Assembly (NCBI GenBank): GCA_022360075.1
Contig: JAKSDN010001530.1
Coordinates: 1 to 10,230, forward strand
Length of the DNA stretch: 10,230 nucleotides
Direction of reading: 5' to 3'
Source: Kiloniellales bacterium
Lineage (GTDB): Bacteria; Pseudomonadota; Alphaproteobacteria; Kiloniellales; JAKSDN01
The notes under the pieces were generated by a model that did no database searches, was not told where the DNA came from, and was given only the letters and a program-made list of their open reading frames with translations. The position numbers and the translations under genes were made by a program. The first letter of the stretch is position 1. Each line of letters begins with the position of its first letter. This document shows, in pieces, positions 1 to 6,001 of this stretch.

Positions 1-1
1 C

Positions 2-379
2 GACTTCCTGCACGACCGCGGCTATCGGATCTGCCTGGATGGCACCGCCCACCCGACGCTGCCGTTGATCGACCGGGAGAAGCTCGGCATCGATCTGGTC
101 AAGCTGCGCTGGAGCGACGAGCTGGCCGATCACGTCGACGGCGCCCCCTCGGCGGCGCTGCGCGGCCTGGTCGAGCGGGTCTCGCCGGAACGCCTGGTCC
201 TCTGCCGCTGCGATTCGCCGAGCGCGCTCAAGATCGGCCGCGACCTGGGCATCAGCCTCTACCAGGGCTATCACCTGGACCGGCTCCTGGCGCAGCCGGA
301 CCCCAAGGCCGAGGCCGAGCGCCTGGCCGCTGCGGCCGCCCGGCATCGCCGCGCCGCGCGCCAGCCGGGCACGGTCTGA
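2..379 (+). CDS. EAL-like domain protein, C-terminal part (5' end outside window)
   Basis: Only the last 125 codons are present; the frame is open from base 2 to the TGA at 377-379. The pattern follows the second half of an EAL (cyclic-di-GMP phosphodiesterase) domain: a strand ending in LDG (bases 35-43), a leucine-rich stretch, the segment IDLVKL about 20 residues later, and the terminal LGISLYQGYHLDRLL that corresponds to the family's 'lG.. .QGy...rP' end. Catalytic features are missing: the usual DDFG metal-binding motif reads DGTAHP, and the usual 'aEgVE' segment reads LCRCDSPSAL. It is therefore more likely a non-catalytic EAL-fold module than an active phosphodiesterase. The protein ends in an Ala/Arg-rich tail. 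The next gene starts 54 nt downstream on the same strand. What precedes this domain cannot be seen. Confidence 0.72.
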   Translation, partial: DFLHDRGYRICLDGTAHPTLPLIDREKLGIDLVKLRWSDELADHVDGAPSAALRGLVERVSPERLVLCRCDSPSALKIGRDLGISLYQGYHLDRLLAQPDPKAEAERLAAAAARHRRAARQPGTV

Positions 380-433
380 GCGGAGCGGCCGCCGTCCCTG
401 GCGCGTCGCACTCGGGCGTGCCATATCAAAGCC

Positions 434-1198
434 ATGCTCCAGACCGCAAACGAGAGGCCGGCAATCGAGGTCGAGGCTCTCGCCAAGTCGTTCGACGGCG
501 TGCCCGCCGTGCGCGGTGTCGGCTTCGCGGTCGCCCGGGGCGAGACCGTGGCGCTGCTCGGCGCCAACGGCGCCGGCAAGACCACGACGATCTCCATGCT
601 GCTCGGCCTGCTGTTGCCGAGCGCCGGCCAGGCGCGGGTACTCGGGGCCGATATGGCACGCGAGCGCCATCGGGTGCTCGGCCGCATCAACCTTTCCTCG
701 CCCTACGTCGACCTACCGCGCCGCCTGACCGTCGAGCAGAACCTGCTGTTCTTCGCCAACCTCTACGGCGTGCCGCGGCCGCGCGACCGGGTCGCGGCGC
801 TGGCCGGCGAGCTTGAGCTGACCGCGCTGCTCAAGCGGCGCATGGGCAGCCTCTCCGCCGGCCAGAAGACCCGCGTCTCGCTCGCCAAGGCGCTGGTCAA
901 CGAGCCCGAAGTGCTGCTGCTCGACGAGCCCACCGCCTCGCTCGATCCGGACAGCGGCGACTGGGTGCGCAGCTTCCTCGAGGCCTATCGGGCGCGCAGC
1001 GGGGCGGCGATCCTGCTCGCCTCGCACAACATGGCCGAGGTCGAGCGGCTCTGCGACCGGGTCCTGATGATGCGCCAGGGCCGCATCGTCGACCAGGGCA
1101 CGCCCGCAGCGCTGCTCAGCCGCTACGGCCGGCACAGCCTGGAAGAGGTCTTCCTCGACATCGCCCGCGAACGCCGGCGCGAAGAGGCGGCGGAGTGA
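434..1198 (+). CDS. ABC transporter ATP-binding protein (ABC-2 exporter type)
   Basis: This 254-residue protein is a complete ABC ATPase that would power the membrane protein encoded just downstream. Visible motifs are Walker A GANGAGKT (residues 43-50), signature LSAGQ (140-144), Walker B LLLDEP (161-166), the D-loop SLD (169-171) and the H-loop SH (His198). Length and the C-terminal LEEVFLDIAR segment fit the DrrA/NodI/CcmA-like class that pairs with ABC-2 permeases. One oddity is that the Q-loop glutamine position appears to be serine (NLSSPYVDLP, residues 86-95). The substrate cannot be deduced. The ATG at 434 is the first good start in frame, although no clear Shine-Dalgarno precedes it. 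Its TGA overlaps a GTG at 1195 that opens a small frame running to the permease start. Confidence 0.95.
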   Translation: MLQTANERPAIEVEALAKSFDGVPAVRGVGFAVARGETVALLGANGAGKTTTISMLLGLLLPSAGQARVLGADMARERHRVLGRINLSSPYVDLPRRLTVEQNLLFFANLYGVPRPRDRVAALAGELELTALLKRRMGSLSAGQKTRVSLAKALVNEPEVLLLDEPTASLDPDSGDWVRSFLEAYRARSGAAILLASHNMAEVERLCDRVLMMRQGRIVDQGTPAALLSRYGRHSLEEVFLDIARERRREEAAE

Positions 1199-1221
1199 GT
1201 GGGATGGCCTCCGTCAGAGCG

Positions 1222-1274
1222 CGTCCCCCTCACCGAGCCTCTCCCCCCTTGAGGGGGAGGGTTAGGGTGGGGGG
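1222..1274. repeat. Dispersed palindromic intergenic repeat
   Basis: A C-rich arm (CCCCTCACC, 1226-1234) is mirrored by a G-rich arm ending in GGTTAGGGTGGGG. In the centre CTCCCCC (1241-1247) pairs with GGGGGAG (1253-1259) around a 5-nt loop. The layout CCCTAACCCTC...palindrome...GAGGG is a well-known kind of short dispersed repeat in GC-rich alphaproteobacterial genomes; that statement rests on general knowledge, since only one copy is in this window. It lies between the exporter ATPase and permease genes. It has no T tract and so is not a typical intrinsic terminator. Confidence 0.6.
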
Positions 1275-1275
1275 C

Positions 1276-1290
1276 GTCCGCAAAGCGGAC
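1276..1290 (+). other. Short perfect hairpin in the ABC operon spacer
   Basis: GTCCGC (1276-1281) and GCGGAC (1285-1290) form a 6-bp perfect stem with an AAA loop. It directly follows the palindromic repeat and may be its outer edge or a separate RNA structure. No T tract follows. Confidence 0.45.
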
Positions 1291-1410
1291 CGAAGAAACG
1301 AAGCAAACCTTCCGTCTCTATCAAGATCGACTCGATTCCAGGCTCGTCCGACCCGCCGTAAGAGATGTGTAAATGCGATAGTCATTGGGGAGAGAGGGAC
1401 GCGCAGAGTT

Positions 1411-1430
1411 GGCGCGGCGCGAGCCGCGCC
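1411..1430 (+). other. Strong RNA hairpin with GCGA (GNRA) tetraloop, upstream of the permease gene
   Basis: GGCGCGGC (1411-1418) pairs perfectly with GCCGCGCC (1423-1430) and closes on GCGA, a GNRA-class tetraloop, in the plus-strand transcript. The stem is all G-C. It lies 57 nt before the permease start. The following bases (TTACTCGGAG) lack a T tract, so RNA processing, stabilisation or folding of the repeat seems likelier than termination. The function is inferred. Confidence 0.5.
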
Positions 1431-1487
1431 TTACTCGGAGTTGGGTGAGGCGGGTGTCACCGCTGTACGACGAGCGTTGTCAACGCC

Positions 1488-2285
1488 ATGAACGCCGCCA
1501 CCCGCCGCATCGGCGCCATGGTGCTGCGCCACGTCTACCTGCTGCGCACCTCCTGGCCGCGCATCTTCGAGTTGATGTACTGGCCGACGATCCAGATGGT
1601 GCTCTGGGGCTTCATCACGATCTTCCTGGCCGAGAACAGCGCCTATATCGCCCAGGCGACCGGCCTGCTGATCTCGGCCGTGCTGCTGTGGGACGTGCTG
1701 TTCCGCGGCCAGCTCGGCTTCAGCCTTTCGTTCCTGGAGGAGGTCTGGTCGCGCAACCTGGGCAACCTGGCGGTCAGTCCCCTGCGCACCGGCGAGTTCC
1801 TGGCGGCGCTGATGACCATGAGCCTGATCCGCACGCTGATCGGCGTGCTGCCGGCCGCGGCCCTGGCGATCGTGTTCTACGAGGTCTCGGTCTTCGAGAT
1901 GGGCCTGCCGTTGCTCGCCTTCTTCATCAACCTGATCGTCATGGGCTGGTCGATCGGCATGATGGTCTGCGCGCTGATCCTGCGCGTCGGCCTGGGCGCG
2001 GAGAGCACGGCCTGGCTCGCCATCTTCCTGATCGCGCCGGTCAGCGCCATCTACTACCCGGTCTCGGTCCTACCCGAATGGCTCCAGGCCGTCGCCTGGT
2101 CCCTGCCGACCGCACCCACCTTCGAGGGCATGCGCGCCGTTCTGGTCGAAGGCGCCTTCCGTCCCGGCCTCCTGCTCCACGCCCTGCTGCTCAACGCCGT
2201 CTACCTGGTAGTCGGCGCGGCGCTGTTCCTGTTTTCCTTCCACGTCGCCCGCAAGCGCGGGCTGCTGCTGCAGGTGGGGGAGTAG
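1488..2285 (+). CDS. ABC-2 type transporter permease
   Basis: This 265-residue integral membrane protein has about six hydrophobic segments and is the natural partner of the upstream ATPase. It has the ABC-2 family shape. A short N-terminal amphipathic region (RHVYLLRTSWPRIFELMYWP) leads into the first membrane segment. Then come a long EEVWSRNLGNLAVSP cytoplasmic loop (around residues 84-98), a cluster of helices, and the late SAIYYPVSVLPEWLQ element (around residues 187-201) before the last loop and a final helix. Such pairs export lipids, drugs or polysaccharides; the substrate here is unknown. The ATG at 1488 has no convincing Shine-Dalgarno and is overlapped (ATGA) by the stop of a small frame from 1195. 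Translation may therefore depend on coupling. The gene is separated from its ATPase by 289 bp, which is unusual for this kind of pair. Confidence 0.93.
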   Translation: MNAATRRIGAMVLRHVYLLRTSWPRIFELMYWPTIQMVLWGFITIFLAENSAYIAQATGLLISAVLLWDVLFRGQLGFSLSFLEEVWSRNLGNLAVSPLRTGEFLAALMTMSLIRTLIGVLPAAALAIVFYEVSVFEMGLPLLAFFINLIVMGWSIGMMVCALILRVGLGAESTAWLAIFLIAPVSAIYYPVSVLPEWLQAVAWSLPTAPTFEGMRAVLVEGAFRPGLLLHALLLNAVYLVVGAALFLFSFHVARKRGLLLQVGE

Positions 2286-2365
2286 CAACGCAAATGGGGA
2301 TTTCTGGCGCGCAAAAGGCGAAAGGTGCCGAAGAATCCGTATCGTGCCGCTGCGGCGAACCCCGT

Positions 2366-2458
2366 CGTCATCGCGAGCCGGCGTGAGCCGGCGCGGCCAA
2401 CCAGAGCCCCTGCGCGAACGGTAGCCGCTTGGATTGCTTCGCTTCGCTCGCAATGGCG
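2366..2458. repeat. Dispersed inverted-repeat element (REP/MITE-like)
   Basis: The ends are imperfect inverted repeats: CGTCATCGCGAGC (2366-2378) against the reverse complement of GCTCGCAATGGCG (2446-2458), matching at 11 of 13 positions. The right part contains the hallmark GATTGCTTCGCTTCGCTCGC string (2432-2451). This string is recognisable from general knowledge as part of a very common short intergenic repeat in alphaproteobacteria and other GC-rich bacteria. An internal perfect hairpin, GCCGGC (2377-2382) and GCCGGC (2387-2392), closes on GTGA, a GNRA tetraloop in plus-strand RNA. The element has no coding capacity and lies between two convergent genes, the usual place for such repeats. 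Confidence 0.65.
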
Positions 2459-2499
2459 AACGGTGCGGCGTCTCGAGTCACATTCGACGCTGCCTGGAC

Positions 2500-4038
2500 T
2501 TAGGCCGCCTCCCAGACATCGAAGGCGATGCAGATGCGCGGCGCCTCGGCCTCGAAGGGGATGGTGCCGTGCCAGAAGAAGGCGGGGAAGAGGACCAGGC
2601 GGCCGGGCTGCGGCTGCACGGCGTGGGTGTGGCGCGAGGCTTGGAGCGGGAAGCTCTCCTCGAAACGGCCGAACTCGAGCCAGCCGGCCTTGTCGTCGGC
2701 GCCCTGGCCGAGGCCGGGCGGGACGGAGACATAGTAGACGCCGCTGACCCAGCTTTCGGCATGGATGTGCGGGATCTGGAAGCCCTGGGGCTCGAGCATC
2801 ACGGCCCAGCCGGTGATCCGCAGGCTGACGGGTTTGTAGGCGGTGAAGGGATGGCCGGCGTCGTCGGGCAGCGACGCCAGATAGGCCTGCACGGCGTCGC
2901 CGAGCTGGTCCTTGAGCGACTCGAAGGGCTCGGCACCGTCGAACAGCTCGCCGGTCTGGCGCCCGCCGCGCGTCGCCTTGCCTTCCGGCTCGGCCCGCAG
3001 CGTCGGATGCGCGGCGATCGCTTCGGCAAGTTTGGCGTTGAAAGCCTCCTGGTCGGCGTAGCCGGGCGGCGGCGCCAGGCGCGATACCTGGACCAGGCGC
3101 TCGTAGTCGTAGAGCGCCCGCAGCTCGCCGTCGCGGCCGAGCTCGTTGAGCGCCGCCGCCTTGTCGGCAAGCGCGCTGCATTTGCGCGGATCGAGCCGGA
3201 GCGTCGCCTCGGCGGCCTCGAGGGCCGGCGCCGCCTCGCCGCGGCCGATCAGCGCGCGGGTAAGGTTGGACCAGGCCGTGGTGTAGTCCGGCCGTAGGGC
3301 GACAGCTCGCCGATAGGCCTCGGCCGCGGCGGCCGTATCGCCACCCATATGGTGGACCATGCCGATCTGATTGAAGGTCTGGGCGTCGCCGGGGTCGATC
3401 GCCACGGCCCGCTCGAAGCAGCCCAGGGACTCCTCGAGCCGCCCGAGCTGCCGCTCGACGATGCCCAGGTCCTTCCAGATCCCGGCGCTCCGCGGCGCGA
3501 TCTCGAGCGCGCGGCGATAAGAGGCCGCAGCCTCTTCGCGGCGGAACTGCGCCTTCAAGGCATCGCCCAGGTCCTTGTGCAGCACGGCCTCGCCCGGCTG
3601 GATCGCCGTGGCCTGGCGGAAGCAAAGGACGGCCTGGTCGAGATCGCCGGTCGCCTGGTGCAGGCGGCCCAAGCCGTGGTGCGCCGGCACGAGATCCGGC
3701 TGCAGGGCGAGCGCCTGGCGATAGGAGGCCGTGGCATCGGCGATCCGGCCCAGGCTGGCTTGCGCCATGGCGAGATCGAGAACGCAAGCCGGATTGCCGG
3801 GATCGAGCCGCGTTGCCGCGCCGAGCAGCTCGACGGCGCGCGCCGGATCGTTCGCTTCGAGCGCCAAAGCGCCGAGCAGATGCAGGGCCTGCGCGTTGTC
3901 GGGATCCTGGCTCAGCACCGCTTCGCAGGCCGCCTTCGCCTCGGCCGGTCGGCCGGCGCGCAGCTCTTCGACGGCGCGCCGCAGCGTCTCCGAAGCGGTG
4001 CCGGTGGCGCGTCCCGGAAAATCGTCGCTCATCGTCAT
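2500..4038 (-). CDS. TPR-repeat protein with C-terminal 2OG-Fe(II) oxygenase-like domain
   Basis: The protein has 512 residues in two parts. Residues 15-286 are eight gapless 34-residue TPR units, each ending in a pattern like 'A..L.P.'; they form a protein-binding superhelix. Residues about 395-510 look like the putative 2OG-Fe(II) oxygenase family (PF13759-type): PHIHAESWVSGVYYV, then LVLFPAFFWHGTIPF and a closing RICIAFDV. Candidate iron ligands are His426, Glu428 and His490, with Arg501 a candidate 2-oxoglutarate contact. No signal peptide or membrane segment is seen, so it is probably cytosolic. The substrate is unknown. Its ATG overlaps the cobT stop by 4 nt (ATGA, 4035-4038) and has a GAGGG 8 nt upstream, so it is probably translated with cobT. 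A second ATG two codons later is an alternative start. The ligand assignment is by motif only. Confidence 0.9.
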   Translation of the reverse strand: MTMSDDFPGRATGTASETLRRAVEELRAGRPAEAKAACEAVLSQDPDNAQALHLLGALALEANDPARAVELLGAATRLDPGNPACVLDLAMAQASLGRIADATASYRQALALQPDLVPAHHGLGRLHQATGDLDQAVLCFRQATAIQPGEAVLHKDLGDALKAQFRREEAAASYRRALEIAPRSAGIWKDLGIVERQLGRLEESLGCFERAVAIDPGDAQTFNQIGMVHHMGGDTAAAAEAYRRAVALRPDYTTAWSNLTRALIGRGEAAPALEAAEATLRLDPRKCSALADKAAALNELGRDGELRALYDYERLVQVSRLAPPPGYADQEAFNAKLAEAIAAHPTLRAEPEGKATRGGRQTGELFDGAEPFESLKDQLGDAVQAYLASLPDDAGHPFTAYKPVSLRITGWAVMLEPQGFQIPHIHAESWVSGVYYVSVPPGLGQGADDKAGWLEFGRFEESFPLQASRHTHAVQPQPGRLVLFPAFFWHGTIPFEAEAPRICIAFDVWEAA

Positions 4039-5072
4039 GACTCGGCCCTCCCCGACACGCCTGCCTCCTCGAAGCTCGCCATGCCGCTGAGACAGGCGCA
4101 GGCGGCCTGCAACAGCGAGATCGCCAGTGCCGCGCCGGAAGCCTCGCCGAGGCGCATGTCCAGGTCGAGCAGCGGGCGCTTGCCGAGCGTCTCGAGCAGC
4201 CGGCTATGGCCGGGCTCGACCGAGCGGTGCGCGACCTGGCAGTGGTCGAGGGCGTGACGGTCCGCTACCTGCAGCACGGCCGCCGCCGCGGTGCAGGCGT
4301 AGCCGTCGAGCAGCACGGGCACCCGCGCCAGGCGCGCGGCCAGGATCGCGCCGACGATCGCCGCCAGCTCCCGGCCGCCGAGGCAACGCAGGACCTCGAA
4401 GGAATCGGTCATGGCGCTGCGATGGCACTCCACCGCCTCGCCGACCACGGCGGCCTTGCGCGCCAGGCCCGCGTCGTCGAGGCCGGTGCCGCGCCCGATC
4501 CAGTCCTCCGGCCGGCCGCCATAGAGCGCGTGGCAGAGCGCGGCGGCGCTGGTGGTGTTGCCGATGCCCATCTCGCCCAGGGCGTAGACGTCATAGCCCG
4601 GCTCGATCGCCATCATGCCGTAGGCCATGGCGCTCACGCAGGAGTCCTCGTCCATGGCCGGCGCCCGGCTGAAGTCCTCGGTCGGCTGGTCGAGCGCCAG
4701 CTCGTAGACCCGCAGCTCGGCCTCGGCCAGCGCCGAGAGCTGATTTACCGCGGCCCCGCCGTCGATGAAATTGCGCACCATCTGTTCGGTGACTTCGGCC
4801 GGATAGGCCGAGACGCCGCGTGCCACGACGCCGTGGTTGCCGGCGAAGACGGCGACGTGCGGCCGCTCCATGATCGGCTGGGGACGGCCCTGCCAGCAGG
4901 CGAGCCACTCGGCGAGCTCCTCGATCCGGCCCAGCGATCCCATGGGCTTGGTCAGAACCGCCTGGCGCTCGGCCGCCGCGCCCCCGGCCTCGAGATCCGG
5001 TCCCGGCAGCTCGGGCAGCAGCGCGCGCACCTCGTCGAGAGTCGAGATACCCTGCGGATCGGCGTCGCTCAC
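4035..5072 (-). CDS. cobT: Nicotinate-nucleotide--dimethylbenzimidazole phosphoribosyltransferase
   Basis: This enzyme transfers the phosphoribosyl group of nicotinate mononucleotide to 5,6-dimethylbenzimidazole, giving alpha-ribazole 5'-phosphate, the lower ligand of cobalamin. With the GTG start it is 345 residues, normal for the family. Family marks are KPMGSLGRIEELA (42-54), VFAGNHGV (76-83), GEMGIGNTTSAAAL (166-179) and LGEASGAALA (308-317). The last includes the glutamate (Glu310) at the position of the known catalytic base. I prefer GTG 5072 over an in-frame ATG at 5165: AAGGGGAAG lies just upstream, the added 31 residues are Arg/Ala-rich filler, and a possible promoter lies between the two starts. 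The gene is divergent from cobS and overlaps the downstream TPR-oxygenase gene by 4 nt. It is called cobU in the Pseudomonas denitrificans scheme. Confidence 0.94.
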   Translation of the reverse strand: MSDADPQGISTLDEVRALLPELPGPDLEAGGAAAERQAVLTKPMGSLGRIEELAEWLACWQGRPQPIMERPHVAVFAGNHGVVARGVSAYPAEVTEQMVRNFIDGGAAVNQLSALAEAELRVYELALDQPTEDFSRAPAMDEDSCVSAMAYGMMAIEPGYDVYALGEMGIGNTTSAAALCHALYGGRPEDWIGRGTGLDDAGLARKAAVVGEAVECHRSAMTDSFEVLRCLGGRELAAIVGAILAARLARVPVLLDGYACTAAAAVLQVADRHALDHCQVAHRSVEPGHSRLLETLGKRPLLDLDMRLGEASGAALAISLLQAACACLSGMASFEEAGVSGRAES

Positions 5073-5114
5073 GCTCTTCCCCTTCCCGATTCGGTCCCCG
5101 GCCGACGGCGGCGC

Positions 5115-5143
5115 ACTATGGGGCCGCGCAGCGGCGCGGTCCA
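5115..5143 (-). promoter_or_regulatory. Possible promoter for cobT
   Basis: On the minus strand TGGACC (5138-5143) and CATAGT (5115-5120) are separated by exactly 17 bp, each matching the sigma-70 consensus at 4 of 6 positions. Transcription would start near 5108, giving a leader of about 36 nt to the GTG at 5072. This is a motif match only, in a GC-rich region where chance matches are possible. Confidence 0.32.
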
Positions 5144-5164
5144 GCCCGGCGCGGCGCCATGCCA

Positions 5165-5193
5165 TGGCCGCGACGGACGAACTGGCCTATAAA
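5165..5193 (+). promoter_or_regulatory. Possible promoter for cobS
   Basis: TATAAA (5188-5193) matches the -10 consensus at 5 of 6 positions and is the only AT-rich hexamer in the divergent spacer. A weak -35 (TGGCCG, 5165-5170, 3 of 6) lies 17 bp upstream. Transcription would start about 27 nt before the cobS ATG. I see no B12-box-like cobalamin riboswitch in the 154-bp spacer. Confidence 0.38.
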
Positions 5194-5226
5194 CCGCCCG
5201 GCCCCGAGAGCGAGGCGAGGGCAGCG

Positions 5227-5994
5227 ATGCCAAACGATTGGTCCTGGAGTGCCTGGCGCGCCGATATCGGCTGCGCGGCCGCGCTGCTGAGCCGTCTTCC
5301 CGTGCCGGCGCAGGTGCCCGAGCGGGCCGACTGGGCGCGCGCGACCCGGGCCTTCCCGCTGGTCGGCGCCGGCATCGGTTTAATCGGCGGCGCGGCCTTT
5401 TGGTTCGTCGACTCGATGGGCTTGCCGCCCTTGATCGCCGGCCTGATCGCCGTGGGCGTGACGATCTGGGCCAGTGGCGCGCTGCACGAAGACGGCCTCG
5501 CCGACGTCGCGGACGGCTTCGGCGGCGGACGGGACCGCGGCCACAAGCTCGCGATCATGCGCGATTCGCGGATCGGCGCCTATGGCGTGCTGGCGCTCGT
5601 CCTTTCGGTCGGCCTGCGCGTGGCCGCGCTGGCAAGCCTGGCCGAGCCGCCGCTCGTGGTCACAGCCCTGGTCGCCGCCCACGCCGTGGCGCGCGCGCCG
5701 CTCGCCGCGGTCATGGCCCTGACACCGCTCGCCCGGCCCGACGGGCTGGCGGCCTCGACCGGCAAGCCCGGGCTCGGCCAGGCGCTGACCGCCCTGATCC
5801 TCGGGTTGCTGGTCGCCCTCTTCGTCCTGGGACCGGCCGAGGGCTTCACCGTCTGGCTCGTCGCCGGCCTCGCCGCGGTCATCCTTCTGTCGCTTGCCCG
5901 CGGCCAGATCGGCGGCTATACGGGCGATGTGTTAGGCTCAATCGAACAAGCCGGCGAGGCCGCCGCCCTGCTCTGCCTGGTGGCCTTGCGATGA
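5227..5994 (+). CDS. cobS: Adenosylcobinamide-GDP ribazoletransferase (cobalamin synthase)
   Basis: CobS is an inner-membrane enzyme that joins adenosylcobinamide-GDP to alpha-ribazole (or its phosphate), closing the nucleotide loop of cobalamin. The 255-residue protein is full length. Motifs include FPLVGAGIGLI (43-53), the acidic metal-binding-type motif HEDGLADVADGFGGG (87-101), RDSRIGAYG (112-120) and GGYTGDVLG (229-237), with several hydrophobic membrane segments between them. The ATG at 5227 follows GAGGCGAGGG within a few bases; a longer in-frame extension upstream lies antisense to cobT and is rejected. The gene is divergent from cobT, and the phosphatase gene follows after 7 nt, so these two are probably co-transcribed. 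It is called cobV in the Pseudomonas denitrificans scheme. Confidence 0.95.
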   Translation: MPNDWSWSAWRADIGCAAALLSRLPVPAQVPERADWARATRAFPLVGAGIGLIGGAAFWFVDSMGLPPLIAGLIAVGVTIWASGALHEDGLADVADGFGGGRDRGHKLAIMRDSRIGAYGVLALVLSVGLRVAALASLAEPPLVVTALVAAHAVARAPLAAVMALTPLARPDGLAASTGKPGLGQALTALILGLLVALFVLGPAEGFTVWLVAGLAAVILLSLARGQIGGYTGDVLGSIEQAGEAAALLCLVALR

Positions 5995-6001
5995 TCCTGC
6001 C

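Noticed and set aside
3349..4257. Plus-strand frame antisense to the TPR-oxygenase gene (and a similar one at 2434-3297)
   Set aside because: The minus-strand frame shows eight regular TPR units and an oxygenase-like domain; the plus-strand frames have no recognisable pattern.
5073..5165. N-terminal extension of cobT to the ATG at 5165
   Set aside because: The 31 added residues are Arg/Ala-rich with no family match, and GTG 5072 has a better ribosome-binding site and gives the normal length.
4206..5192. A 328-codon plus-strand frame antisense to cobT
   Set aside because: cobT has intact family motifs on the other strand; the antisense product matches nothing and is explained by GC-rich third codon positions.
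5073..5226. Cobalamin riboswitch in the cobT/cobS spacer
   Set aside because: No B12-box-like sequence or the expected multi-stem layout was found by eye on either strand.
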